A DNA stretch of 41,489 nt from UBA8437 sp003445035 (GCA_937901285.1 CALCHI010000257.1:1-41489), one strand, 5' to 3'; positions 7,825 through 16,943 are shown, counted from the first letter of the stretch. A program made the numbers and translations. Notes: a model not told the origin generated them from the letters alone.

Positions 7825-8520
7825 ATGAGCGGGGAATTCGAACCCGTCACCGTGGCGGCTGACGACTCTCGTCTCGAGTCCCTGGCCGAATTTGCGGCCG
7901 GGGCGGGACATGAGTTGAACAATCCGCTGGCGACGATCGTGGGCCGGGTGCAGTTGTTGTTGAGGGACGAAACCGACCCGGGACGGCGTCAGGCGTTGGA
8001 GACGATTGCAGGCCAGGCCTACCGGGTTCGGGACATGATCTCGGACGTGATGCTTTTCGCCCGGCCCCCGCAGTCGGAATCGTGTGCTGGTGACTTGTCC
8101 GAGTTGGTGGACACCGTGACCCGTGGTGTCGTTCAGGGGCGTCCCGAGCGAGAGGGGCGGGTTGAAGTGGATGCAGACGGTCCGGTGCCGGTCCATGCTG
8201 ATCCCGGACAGTTGGCAGTCGTGGTCGAGGAACTGTTGACCAACGCCCTCGAGGCCGATACCGAGGGGGTAGTCGAGGTGACTGTTTCCGGCGGTGACTC
8301 GGCTGTGCTCGAAATCCGGGACCAGGGCCCCGGCCTGGACGCGGTTTCCCGACGCCACCTGTTCGACCCGTTTTATTCGGGCCGTCAGGCCGGTCGCGGC
8401 CTGGGCTTCGGCTTGCCGAAATGCTGGCGGATCGTCAACCTGCACGGGGGACGGATCGAGGTCGAGCCGAACGAACCGAACGGGCTGTGCGTTCGGGTGT
8501 TCTGGCCACGAGCGGCCTGA
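7825..8520 (+). CDS. minimal cytoplasmic sensor histidine kinase
   Basis: A 231-residue kinase with only the transmitter core. The dimerisation/phosphoacceptor helix carries GHELNNPLATIVGR with His29. The ATPase domain has the N box (ELLTNALEA, Asn140), G1 (DQGPGL, Asp166), F box (LFDPFYSG) and G2 (GRGLGFGLPK). There are no membrane segments and no PAS, GAF or other recognisable sensor; only about 20 residues precede the phosphoacceptor helix. It must be soluble and sense through a partner, or serve as a phosphotransfer module. It starts 33 bases after the response regulator; GAGGTG at 7812-7817 sets the start at ATG 7825. An NhaC-type antiporter follows after 60 bases. Confidence 0.88.
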   Translation: MSGEFEPVTVAADDSRLESLAEFAAGAGHELNNPLATIVGRVQLLLRDETDPGRRQALETIAGQAYRVRDMISDVMLFARPPQSESCAGDLSELVDTVTRGVVQGRPEREGRVEVDADGPVPVHADPGQLAVVVEELLTNALEADTEGVVEVTVSGGDSAVLEIRDQGPGLDAVSRRHLFDPFYSGRQAGRGLGFGLPKCWRIVNLHGGRIEVEPNEPNGLCVRVFWPRAA

Positions 8521-8580
8521 GCCGCGAGGTGGTCGGCCGCCGTTCCCGACCAATCCTGACCGCGGCGGGACCTGCGAGTG

Positions 8581-10224
8581 ATGGCGTCCGAGACTGTGCC
8601 CTTGTTGCTGGCCGAGACGGCAGCGGTTGCCGAATCGCAACTCGATGTTGTGAAACATCTCGGGGCGTGGAGCCTGCTGCCGCCGTTGCTGGCGATCGGA
8701 ATGGCGATGGTCTTCCGGCGTGTGGCTCTGCCGCTGTTGATCGGAGTCGTCACCGGCGCGCTGCTGGTGGCCCGCGGCGACGTGATCGAAGCGACGGTGG
8801 CGTTGTTCCGCGACTACCTTGTGGGTGATTCGGACAACTTCCGGGAACACGCCCTGATCCTGCTGTTTACCACTCTGCTGGGGACCACGGTTGGAGTCAT
8901 CACCCGCAACGGATCCATGCAGGCTGTGATCGCCCGGTTGATCCGTCCCGGACGTGACCGGCGACACGGACAACAACTGACCTGTGGGCTTGGCCTGGCG
9001 ATCTTCTTCGACGATTACGCCAACACGCTTGTGGTGGGCACGTCGATGCGGCCGATCACTGATCGCCTGAGGATTTCTCGAGAGAAACTTGCCTTTCTGG
9101 TCGATTCCACGGCCGCTCCCGTTGCCGGCCTGGCCATGATCTCGACATGGGTTGGCTACGAGGTGAACTTGATTGGCAGCGTCTACTCGAAGCTGGGTCA
9201 GGACGTTGATGCTTACGGACTGTTCCTGCAGACGATTCCCTACCGGTTCTATTCGATCCTGCTCCTGGTCTTTGTCTGGACGGTGGCTCGGACCGGCCGT
9301 GATTTTGGTCCGATGGCCGTTGCCGAACAGCGGGCGGTAGAGACCGGCGAGGTGGTTCGAACGGGTAGCAGTGCTCCACCGGCGATGGACGAGATTCCTG
9401 ATGACATCCGGCGGCGGGGCTTGATCGTCAACGCCGTTGTGCCGCTGGCAAGCCTGATTGGCGGATTGGTGGCGGGCCTGGCGATCCTCGGGAGCAACGC
9501 GGTGTTTTGGGTGATGCTCTGGGCGTCGCTGGCCGCGTCCCTCTCGAGCTTGGTGATGACCTGGGGCACCGGGGCCCTTTCATTCAGACAGTCGCTTGTC
9601 GGCTGGGCCCGTGGGGGGGCCAGCATGTTTCAGGCCCTGTGGATCCTGGTGCTGGCCTGGGGGTTGGGAGCGGTGTGCGACCAGGGGGCCCTGGGCACCG
9701 CCGACTACCTGGTCGAGGTGACGGGAAGGAAACTTCCGCCCGAATGGATGCCGGCGATCTCGTTTGTGCTCGCAGCAGCCATTGCCTTGGCCACCGGCAG
9801 TTCGTTTTCGACGATGGCCCTGTTGATCCCGGTCTCGGTGCGGATTACCTGGGAACTGATGGGAACGCCGGTCCCCGACGATCCCATTTTGCTGGGGACG
9901 CTCGGTGCGGTGCTGGCCGGTGCCATTTTCGGTGATCATTGCTCGCCGATCTCCGACACCACGGTCCTCTCTTCGGCCGCCGCCGGTTGCGATCATCTCG
10001 ATCATGTCGGTACGCAGGCTCCCTACGCGTTTGTTGTCGCCGTTGCTTCGTTGCTTGTCGGCTACATTCCCATCGGATGGGGTGTGCCGGTGTGGCTCTG
10101 CCTACCGTTCGGCGTGGCCGTGGCCATCGCGGTTCCTCGTCTCCTGGGCCGTGTTCCGGTCGAGGGTGCTGGTGATGCGAGTGATGGGGAGAACGCGGTC
10201 CCCGGGAACTCTGTGGAAGCGTGA
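8581..10224 (+). CDS. NhaC-family Na+/H+ antiporter
   Basis: A 547-residue polytopic membrane protein of the NhaC superfamily (COG1757), which exchanges sodium or small organic cations or acids for protons. Hydrophobic segments run through most of the protein. Family-typical stretches include FFDDYANTLVVGTSMRPITD near residue 140 and ATGSSFSTMALLIP and AGAIFGDHCSPISDTTVLSSAAAGCD in the C-terminal half. Some relatives of this family carry malate/lactate or other substrates, so the ion is not certain. Start is ATG 8581 (GTG 8578 is adjacent); no strong ribosome-binding site is visible. It lies 60 bases after the histidine kinase, so the two-component pair may control it; that is inference from position. 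Confidence 0.85.
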   Translation: MASETVPLLLAETAAVAESQLDVVKHLGAWSLLPPLLAIGMAMVFRRVALPLLIGVVTGALLVARGDVIEATVALFRDYLVGDSDNFREHALILLFTTLLGTTVGVITRNGSMQAVIARLIRPGRDRRHGQQLTCGLGLAIFFDDYANTLVVGTSMRPITDRLRISREKLAFLVDSTAAPVAGLAMISTWVGYEVNLIGSVYSKLGQDVDAYGLFLQTIPYRFYSILLLVFVWTVARTGRDFGPMAVAEQRAVETGEVVRTGSSAPPAMDEIPDDIRRRGLIVNAVVPLASLIGGLVAGLAILGSNAVFWVMLWASLAASLSSLVMTWGTGALSFRQSLVGWARGGASMFQALWILVLAWGLGAVCDQGALGTADYLVEVTGRKLPPEWMPAISFVLAAAIALATGSSFSTMALLIPVSVRITWELMGTPVPDDPILLGTLGAVLAGAIFGDHCSPISDTTVLSSAAAGCDHLDHVGTQAPYAFVVAVASLLVGYIPIGWGVPVWLCLPFGVAVAIAVPRLLGRVPVEGAGDASDGENAVPGNSVEA

Positions 10225-10302
10225 CCTTCGGCAATCGGGTCCAGAACCTACGACCGGTTCAGACGTCAAGCTCGCCCTAACCGGCCCGGCTTGCCGTGTT
10301 TC

Positions 10303-10331
10303 CCGGGTCACACTCCACCCAGTGTCCCCGG
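10303..10331 (+). terminator. possible terminator hairpin after the antiporter gene
   Basis: CCGGG (10303-10307) and ACACT (10310-10314) pair with AGTGT (10321-10325) and CCCGG (10327-10331) around CCACCC, with a small internal loop. No T-run follows. The rest of the 183-base gap (10225-10407) shows no gene. Confidence 0.35.
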
Positions 10332-10407
10332 TCCGACATGTCTTCGGTTAGGCTCGAATCCTCTCGTTCTTCAGCTTGTCCCGACACGATCTCCGATCGA
10401 GTGAGCC

Positions 10408-11433
10408 ATGAGCAGACTGACAGGGATCTTCACTCCCAACCTCGTTCCGCTGGACCAGCGGGGTGAGATCAACGAATCCGAATTGCGGCGGTACGTCGAT
10501 TGGTTGATCGACCGTGGCGTGCATGGTCTGTATCCCAATGGGTCGACCGGTGAATTCACCCGTTTCACCGTTGAGGAGCGGCGGCGGATCGTGGAGATCA
10601 TCGCCGACCAGGTCGACGGGCGAGTGCCGATCTTGGCAGGAGCGGCTGAGGCGAACGTTCGTGAGACGGTGGCCGCCTGCGAGTACTACCACGAATTGGG
10701 GGTGCGTGCCGTCGCGATCGTCGCGCCATTTTATTACCGGCTCGGTCCCGAGGCGGTCTACGCTTACTTCCGAGAGATTGCCCGCAACACGCCGGTCGAT
10801 GTCACGCTGTACAACATTCCCATGTTCGCCTCTCCAATCGATGTGCCGACCGTTTGCCGGTTGGCTGAGGAGTGCGAGAAAGTGGTCGCGATCAAGGACT
10901 CCAGTGGTGACCTGCCACACATGATCCGGATGATCCAGGCTGTCCGGCCGCTCCGACCCGAGTTCTCGTTCCTGACCGGCTGGGATGCGTCGTTGATGCC
11001 GATGCTTCTGGCCGGATGTGACGGTGGGACCAACGCCAGTTCCGGGGTCGTGCCCGAGGTCACCCGTAAGCTCTACGAGTTGACGATGGCCGGTAATCTG
11101 GACGAGGCCCGACGAGTCCAGTACGACCTGGTAACACTTTTCGATGCGATGATTCTCGGGCCCGAATTCCCCGACGGTTTTCGGTTGGGGGCTTCGCTGC
11201 GAGGTTTCAACATGGGGCAGGGCCGTCAGCCTCAAACTCCCACGCTGGTCAGCGACCTGGAAGCGCTCAGCGGCAAACTGCAGGGCCTGTTGGCCGCACA
11301 CGGTTGTGGGGCGGATTCGGTTGGCAGTCAGCCGGCTGTCGCAGGCAGTGGTGAAATGGGACCGGGCCAGGTGAACGAACTGGTCGAGACGATCATGAGC
11401 GAACTGCAGCGTCGAGGCGTGGCGTTGGCGTAG
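10408..11433 (+). CDS. DapA/NanA-family lyase (dihydrodipicolinate synthase-like)
   Basis: A 341-residue class I aldolase-fold enzyme of the dihydrodipicolinate synthase/N-acetylneuraminate lyase family. Schiff-base Lys163 lies in VVAIKDSSGD, Tyr135 in VTLYNIPM, and the GSTGE loop is at 45-49. The family binds pyruvate or forms it by cleavage. Whether this copy makes dihydrodipicolinate or splits a 2-keto-3-deoxy sugar acid or sialic acid cannot be settled from the motifs. It is about 45 residues longer than E. coli DapA; the extra C-terminal part ends in VNELVETIMSELQRRGVALA. No other lysine-biosynthesis gene is nearby, which slightly favours a sugar-acid role. It ends 12 bases from the convergent alaS, with no hairpin between them. 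Confidence 0.85.
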   Translation: MSRLTGIFTPNLVPLDQRGEINESELRRYVDWLIDRGVHGLYPNGSTGEFTRFTVEERRRIVEIIADQVDGRVPILAGAAEANVRETVAACEYYHELGVRAVAIVAPFYYRLGPEAVYAYFREIARNTPVDVTLYNIPMFASPIDVPTVCRLAEECEKVVAIKDSSGDLPHMIRMIQAVRPLRPEFSFLTGWDASLMPMLLAGCDGGTNASSGVVPEVTRKLYELTMAGNLDEARRVQYDLVTLFDAMILGPEFPDGFRLGASLRGFNMGQGRQPQTPTLVSDLEALSGKLQGLLAAHGCGADSVGSQPAVAGSGEMGPGQVNELVETIMSELQRRGVALA

Positions 11434-11445
11434 CGAGGCCAATCA

Positions 11446-14067
11446 TCAGGAGAGGGCCGCGCGATAGACCGCCGCTCCGGCCTCCAGTGCCTCGTCGATG
11501 CGACCCGGATCCTTGCCACCGGCTTCGGCCAGGTCCGGCCGTCCACCTCCTCCGCCTCCCACCGCCTGGGCTGCGGCGCGAACACACTCGCCGGCGTTGA
11601 GTCCGCGGTCGATCAGTTCGCGGCTGACCGCGGCGGTCAGGGCGACCTTGCCATCCACCTCGGCCGCGACGATCAGTGCCACCGGTGAGGCCTTGTCTCG
11701 CAGCTGGTCAGCGAAGTCCCGCAGTCCCTCGCGGTCGACGCCCTCGGCCCGGTGAGCCACGATCCGCACTCCGTCGATCACCTCGGCTCCATCGATCAGT
11801 GTGTCGGCCGTCCCGGCGATTGCCGTTCGGCTGTGCTGCTGAAGTTGTTTCTGAGTGTCCTTGAGTTCCTCCTGCAACGATTCGATCCGTCCCAACAGGT
11901 CCTCGGCCGGGGCTTTCATCGCGATGGTGAGTTCTTTGACGATCGACTCGGTGTGGCGGATCTGTCCGAGTGCCCTGGGGCCGGTGAGTGCCGAGATCCG
12001 TCGTACGCCCTTGGCCACCGGTTCTTCGGAGACGACACGGCAGAGGCCAACCTGGCCAGTGTTCGAGAGGTGCGTTCCTCCGCACAGTTCGGTGCTGAAT
12101 TCGCCCATCCGCACCACTCGCACGTCGTCGGGGTACTTCTCGCCAAACAGTGCCATCGCCCCGGCCTGGCGAGCGTCTTCCAGCGCCATGATCTCGGTCG
12201 AGACCGGGGCACCTTCGGCCACGCGGGTATTGATTTCGTCCTCGATACGGCGGATCTCCTCGGCCGTCACCGGTTGTTTGTGAGCGAAGTCGAACCGAAG
12301 GGCGTCTCGTTCGACCTTCGAACCGCGTTGCATGGCGTTTTGGCCGAGCACAATGTGCAGGGCGTGATGTAGCAGGTGTGTGGCGGAGTGGGCTCGGCGA
12401 ATGCCCGACCGCCGTTCGGCGTCGACACTGGCGGTGAGTTGGTCGCCCGGAGCAAGTGCTCCGGATTCGAGGTGGCCGATATGCAGCAGCAGTTCACCGT
12501 CGCGTTGCGTGTCGGTGACGGTGAAGACGACTCCATCGCCGGCCAGTTGACCGATGTCACCCACCTGCCCGCCGGCTTCTCCGTAGAACGGTGTCCGGTC
12601 GAGCACCACGGCCGCGGTCGCTGTCTCACCGGTTTCCGACCAGGTTGTTGCCACCAGTTCTCCGGCGGCGATCACTCCCTCGATCCGCACCGTCTCCCCG
12701 GTTGTGTCGTACCCCAGAAACTCGGTGCCACCGATGCGGTTGCGGAGTTCATCGAGTGGCCCGGCAGACATCACGCTGTCGAGGAACGCACCCGAGCCGC
12801 TGCCGGCCATGTGCTGTTTCATCCGGGCATCGAACTGTTCGCGGTCGACGGTCATGCCCGACCGTGCGGCCAGCGCCTCGGTCAACTCGACGAGAAAGCC
12901 ATCGGTCTGGTGCAGATCGAAGGCCTCGTCGCCGGTGATCTGCCCACGACCCTCCGATCCGGCGGCAGCCGCCAGCTTCTCGAATTTTCCCACTCCCCGT
13001 TCAACGATGTCCAGGAATTGGTTCTCCTCTTCGAGGATGACGTTGGCGACCGGTTCGGCTGACTGAACGAGGTCGGGGTAGGCGGCCCGCATCGCGGTGA
13101 CGACAGCAGGGACCAGCTGGTGCAGGAACGGGTCATGTTGCCCCAGCAGGTAGCCCTCCAGCATCGCCCGACGCAAGAGTTGTCGTACGACGTAGCTTTG
13201 CTTGTCGTTGCCTGGTTCGACGCCCTCGTGGATGCAGAACGTGACAGCTCGAGCGTGGTCGGCGATTCGTCGCAGTGGCCGCCCGTTGTCTCCATCGAAG
13301 GAATAGTCGGCGCCCACCACTTCGCCGGCGGCCTCGCACAAGGGGCGAAGGCTGTCGATTTCGAAATTGCTGCGGACTCCCTGCATCACCGCAGCCATCC
13401 GCTCCAGGCCCATGCCGGTATCAATGTTCTTGGAGGGCAGCGGTCGGAGGTTGTCGGGAGGATCGCCAACCCGGTTGAACTGGGTGAAGACCAAATTCCA
13501 GATCTCCACCGGCTCGCCCTCACCGGTGTCATAAAAGATCTCGCTGCAAGGCCCGCAGACTCCGTCGGGTCCGTTGGTCGGTGATCCGGCTGGCCAGAAG
13601 TTCTCGTGCTCGTCATCCCGCCGGATTCGCGATTCGGGAAGGCCGATTTCGTCGTGCCATGTTCGGTACGCCTCGTCGTCGTCGAGGAAGACGGTGGCAT
13701 TGAGCCGATCGGGGTCGAGGGCCATCCAGTCGGCACCGGTCAGGAACTCCCAGGCCCACTGAATGGCCTCGGTCTTGAAATAGTCCCCGAACGAGAAGTT
13801 TCCCAGCATCTCGAAAAAGGTGTGGTGGTAGGCGGTGACACCGACGTTGCCGATGTCACCGGTTCTCAGGCACATCTGGCAAGTCGCGGCCCGGGTGAAG
13901 TCCAGCGGACCGACGCCCAGGAACTGGTTCTTGAACTGGTTCATTCCCGCTGGCGTGAACAGCACGGTCGGGTCGTCGGGAGGAACCAGTACGTCGGTCG
14001 GGCGGCGGGTGTGGCCTTTGGACTCGAAGAACGCGAGGTAGCGCTCGCGGATTTCGTCGATTTTCAT
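11446..14067 (-). CDS. alaS: alanyl-tRNA synthetase
   Basis: A full-length (873 residues) class IIc synthetase that charges tRNA-Ala. The catalytic domain carries HHTFFEMLGNFSFGDYFK (81-98) and DTGMGLERMAAVMQG (216-230). The editing domain has the zinc-binding HSATH (560-564) and the ELCGGTH motif about 100 residues later. The C-terminal C-Ala/DHHA1-type domain ends with the glycine-rich GGGGGGRPDLAEAGGKD. No strong ribosome-binding site is visible before ATG 14067. The upstream gene on the same strand is a PDZ protease (61-base gap) and before it recA, so this is a recA-x-alaS order. Confidence 0.97.
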   Translation of the reverse strand: MKIDEIRERYLAFFESKGHTRRPTDVLVPPDDPTVLFTPAGMNQFKNQFLGVGPLDFTRAATCQMCLRTGDIGNVGVTAYHHTFFEMLGNFSFGDYFKTEAIQWAWEFLTGADWMALDPDRLNATVFLDDDEAYRTWHDEIGLPESRIRRDDEHENFWPAGSPTNGPDGVCGPCSEIFYDTGEGEPVEIWNLVFTQFNRVGDPPDNLRPLPSKNIDTGMGLERMAAVMQGVRSNFEIDSLRPLCEAAGEVVGADYSFDGDNGRPLRRIADHARAVTFCIHEGVEPGNDKQSYVVRQLLRRAMLEGYLLGQHDPFLHQLVPAVVTAMRAAYPDLVQSAEPVANVILEEENQFLDIVERGVGKFEKLAAAAGSEGRGQITGDEAFDLHQTDGFLVELTEALAARSGMTVDREQFDARMKQHMAGSGSGAFLDSVMSAGPLDELRNRIGGTEFLGYDTTGETVRIEGVIAAGELVATTWSETGETATAAVVLDRTPFYGEAGGQVGDIGQLAGDGVVFTVTDTQRDGELLLHIGHLESGALAPGDQLTASVDAERRSGIRRAHSATHLLHHALHIVLGQNAMQRGSKVERDALRFDFAHKQPVTAEEIRRIEDEINTRVAEGAPVSTEIMALEDARQAGAMALFGEKYPDDVRVVRMGEFSTELCGGTHLSNTGQVGLCRVVSEEPVAKGVRRISALTGPRALGQIRHTESIVKELTIAMKAPAEDLLGRIESLQEELKDTQKQLQQHSRTAIAGTADTLIDGAEVIDGVRIVAHRAEGVDREGLRDFADQLRDKASPVALIVAAEVDGKVALTAAVSRELIDRGLNAGECVRAAAQAVGGGGGGRPDLAEAGGKDPGRIDEALEAGAAVYRAALS

Positions 14068-14128
14068 CGGGGGCGTATCGGTTGAGTTGAGGAATGGGGG
14101 AGCTTGGGGAGAGCGGCCGAAAGGTCGG

Positions 14129-15655
14129 TCAGGGTTCGAGTGTCATCCGCCGCCCATCGAGCAGTTTTAGCGATACGCTGCCGCGGCGGGAATTGACCGC
14201 ACGGTAGAATTCCGCGGGAGTTTCGGCCGCCTGGCCCGCGATGAGTTCGATGAAATCGCCGGCTTCGATGCCCGCGGCGGCGGCTTGGCTTCCGGGAAGA
14301 ACCGCGGTGACGACGACGGCCCGGGGAAACTCGAAAGAATCGGGGACGAAGCGTCGCCTTCCGGTCGGAAAATCGATCTGAAGACCGCGCCAGGCCGGGT
14401 GTCGTTGTTTCGATGCGATCAACCCGCTGCGATCGGGGACCGGCCACTTGCCAAGCCTCACGCTGACCCGCACACGACGACGGGTTGTCTCCCGCCAGAG
14501 TTCCAGTTTCAGTTTGCGACCCGGACCCGCCAACTCAATCTGACGCATCAGTTCGTACCGTCCTCTCACGGGTGCTCCGTCGACGGCCAGGATCAGGTCG
14601 CCGCCCTGGACGCCACCACGGTGTGCCGGCGAGCCGCGAAAGACCCGTGCCGCGCGTGCCGCGCCCGCCTGGTCGAACGTGCCGTTGTATCCCGAGAGTT
14701 GTCGGGCCGAGACGTCATCGGGTTGGATTCCGAGAAATCCGTATTCGACCTCGAGTCCTTTCTGCAGCGTGTTGATGATTCGCGAGATCGGACCGTCGAT
14801 GGGAATTGCGAAACCTGCAGCGGTTTCGATCCCGTCGTGGGGAGCGGTCGATGTCGTCAACGCCAGAAGCTGACCGTCGAGGTCGAACACGGGGCCTCCG
14901 CTGGTGCCGTGCTTGAGACGGGTGTCGAGTTGCAGCAGGGTGCCGAGTCGGTGGATCGAGTGCTCGGCAGTGGCACCGCCGCCGAGTGTCACGGCTCGAC
15001 GATGGGTGTTGCTGACCAGGGCCCAGCCGACACTGGCCGATCCGTCGCGGGCGATCGCGAACGGGTTTCCCAGCATCAGGACGAAACGGCCTTTGCGAGG
15101 CACCGGACGAGCTGCGATCTGTAGTGGAGGCAATGTTTGCGGTTTGATCCCGGCCCGTTTGAGTTCGGCGGGATCGAGTTCCAGGACGGCCAGGTCGCTG
15201 CGGGGATCGGCCGCCAGGATCCGAGCCGGGCAGCCGCGTCGATTGGCGAATCGCACGTGCAGCCGCTGGCGGTCGGTGCGGGGCGGTTTCGCGGGATGCG
15301 CGACCGGGCCACCTCGCACCACGTGGTAGCAGGTCAGGATCAATCGCCTCGTCGAATCGCCGGGAACCGCAACCACGATTCCGGTGCCGTACTCGTTGGG
15401 GATGAAATCGGGGTGGTCCGGATCGACAGTCGTGGGCGGTGGGGATGGTCGATCAGGACCCGATGCCGGCAACCGGTAGCGGGCAATCGCAACGACGGAA
15501 CCTTCGACCCGCCGCGTCACCTGCACCAGTGCCCGCTCCAACCTCACCACGCCGATCGCCCCGCCACCGGACGTAGCGTTGTCCTGGGCATCTGCGGGTG
15601 AAGTCAGGACCAGCCACGGCACAAGGGCCGCGATGAGTGTCACGCTGTTGCGCAT
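14129..15655 (-). CDS. exported trypsin-like serine protease with two PDZ-like domains (DegP/HtrA-related)
   Basis: A 508-residue protein with a signal peptide (MRNSVTLIAALVPWLVLTSPADA). The trypsin-like domain has a plausible triad: His111 (CYHVVRG), Asp154 (RSDLAVLELD) and Ser252 (KHGTSGGPVFD). The serine motif reads GTSGG rather than the usual GNSGG of HtrA proteins. A PDZ domain follows at about 290-390 (FRGSPAHRGGVQGGDLILAVDGAPV) and a second at about 440-505 (LPGSQAAAAGIEAGDFIELIAGQ). Family members degrade or sense misfolded envelope proteins. Start 15655 is preceded by GGGGGAG and matches the signal peptide. It lies 60 bases after recA and 61 before alaS on the same strand. Confidence 0.85.
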   Translation of the reverse strand: MRNSVTLIAALVPWLVLTSPADAQDNATSGGGAIGVVRLERALVQVTRRVEGSVVAIARYRLPASGPDRPSPPPTTVDPDHPDFIPNEYGTGIVVAVPGDSTRRLILTCYHVVRGGPVAHPAKPPRTDRQRLHVRFANRRGCPARILAADPRSDLAVLELDPAELKRAGIKPQTLPPLQIAARPVPRKGRFVLMLGNPFAIARDGSASVGWALVSNTHRRAVTLGGGATAEHSIHRLGTLLQLDTRLKHGTSGGPVFDLDGQLLALTTSTAPHDGIETAAGFAIPIDGPISRIINTLQKGLEVEYGFLGIQPDDVSARQLSGYNGTFDQAGAARAARVFRGSPAHRGGVQGGDLILAVDGAPVRGRYELMRQIELAGPGRKLKLELWRETTRRRVRVSVRLGKWPVPDRSGLIASKQRHPAWRGLQIDFPTGRRRFVPDSFEFPRAVVVTAVLPGSQAAAAGIEAGDFIELIAGQAAETPAEFYRAVNSRRGSVSLKLLDGRRMTLEP

Positions 15656-15715
15656 CGAACGGGGCTCCCCCCTGATCGTACCCGCTGCAACAGCGACGCC
15701 CAAGTCCGTCCGCGG

Positions 15716-16849
15716 CTAGGCTACCTCTGCCTGGGGTAACTCGGTCGCCGGTGGAGATTCTGGCGTCTCTGGCGTCTCCGGCGTTTCGGCAGCCTTGGGG
15801 TCTTCCGCCTCGGCCTGCTGTTCGGTCTCGGGACCAAAGCCACGGGCGACAAGCACCTTGTCGCGGATTTCCTCGAGCATGTCGGGATTTTCCACGAGCC
15901 AGAGGCGAGCCTTTTCACGGCCCTGGCCCAGGCGAGTGTCTCCGTAACTGAACCAACTGCCGCTTCGCTGAACGATACGGTCTTCGACGGCCATGTCGAG
16001 GATATCGGCTTCAAGGCTGATGCCGCAGGAACTGAGCATGTCGAACTCGGCGATCCGAAACGGCGGAGCGACCTTGTTCTTGACCACGCGGGCTTTCATG
16101 CGGATGCCGATGGGGAGGTCGCCATCCTTGAGCGTGGCGATTCGACGAACATCGACTCGAGCCGAACTGTAGAACTTCAGTGCTCGACCGCCTGGAGTCG
16201 TCTCCGGGCTGCCGAACATCACCCCGATCTTTTCCCGGATCTGGTTGATGAAGATCACACAGCTCTTGCTCTTGGCGATCGCCCCGGTGAGCTTTCGCAT
16301 CGCCTGGCTCATCATCCTCGCCTGCAGCCCGACGTGGGTGTCACCGATTTCTCCATCGAGTTCAGTCTTGGGCACCAGGGCTGCGACCGAGTCGATGACG
16401 ATCAAGTCGACGGCGTTCGATTTGATCAGCATCTCGGCGATCTGCAGGGCCTCTTCGCCGAATGTCGGCTGGCTGACGAGAAGCTCTTCGAGATTGACAC
16501 CGAGCCTCTTGGCCCAGGAGGGATCGAGTGCGTGTTCGGCATCGATGAAGGCCGCAATGCCCTGGGATTTTTGCGCACTGGCAATCACGTGGAGAGCAAG
16601 AGTTGTCTTGCCGCTGGATTCCGGTCCGTAGAGTTCGACGATCCGTCCTCGGGGCATGCCCTGGCCTCCCAGGGCCAGGTCGAGCGAGAGGGCGCCGGTT
16701 CCGATGCCTTCGATCTTGTGCGTCGTGGCGTCGGAGAGTCTCATGATCGAGCCCGGGCCGAAGGCCTGCTCAATCTGTCCGACGGCGTTGTCGAGCATGC
16801 CTGCGGAGGTCTCCGCGGCGGATTTCTTCCGTGTCTTGGTCTTAGCCAT
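15716..16849 (-). CDS. recA: recombinase RecA
   Basis: A 377-residue RecA, the ATP-dependent strand-exchange protein and SOS co-protease. Walker A GPESSGKTT, Walker B VDLIVIDSVAALVPK, the L1/L2 loop region and the NQIREKIGVMFGSPETTPGG segment are intact, and there is no intein. The C-terminal tail is very acidic and rich in Pro, Glu and Ala, as in many RecA proteins. ATG 16849 (MAKTKTRKKSA) is chosen because a GAGG element precedes it and the family N-terminus begins there; a longer in-frame reading to 17056 would run through the promoter region. The protease gene and alaS follow on the same strand. Confidence 0.98.
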   Translation of the reverse strand: MAKTKTRKKSAAETSAGMLDNAVGQIEQAFGPGSIMRLSDATTHKIEGIGTGALSLDLALGGQGMPRGRIVELYGPESSGKTTLALHVIASAQKSQGIAAFIDAEHALDPSWAKRLGVNLEELLVSQPTFGEEALQIAEMLIKSNAVDLIVIDSVAALVPKTELDGEIGDTHVGLQARMMSQAMRKLTGAIAKSKSCVIFINQIREKIGVMFGSPETTPGGRALKFYSSARVDVRRIATLKDGDLPIGIRMKARVVKNKVAPPFRIAEFDMLSSCGISLEADILDMAVEDRIVQRSGSWFSYGDTRLGQGREKARLWLVENPDMLEEIRDKVLVARGFGPETEQQAEAEDPKAAETPETPETPESPPATELPQAEVA

Positions 16850-16943
16850 GGGGTCCTCACTCCGTTGTCCCGCGGCGCGGCCAGATTCCATCGCAATGTC
16901 GGCACGCAATAAGCGACCGGCGACATCCCGCACCGGAAAGCGG

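Noticed and set aside
7294..8976. 560-codon open frame on the minus strand
   Set aside because: Antisense to the regulator, the kinase and the start of the antiporter gene, all of which have catalytic motifs.
10225..10407. possible tRNA or small RNA in the gap before the DapA-family gene
   Set aside because: No cloverleaf pairing or conserved TTC loop could be found; only a modest hairpin.
10348..11442. 364-codon open frame on the minus strand
   Set aside because: Antisense to the DapA-family gene, whose active-site residues are intact.
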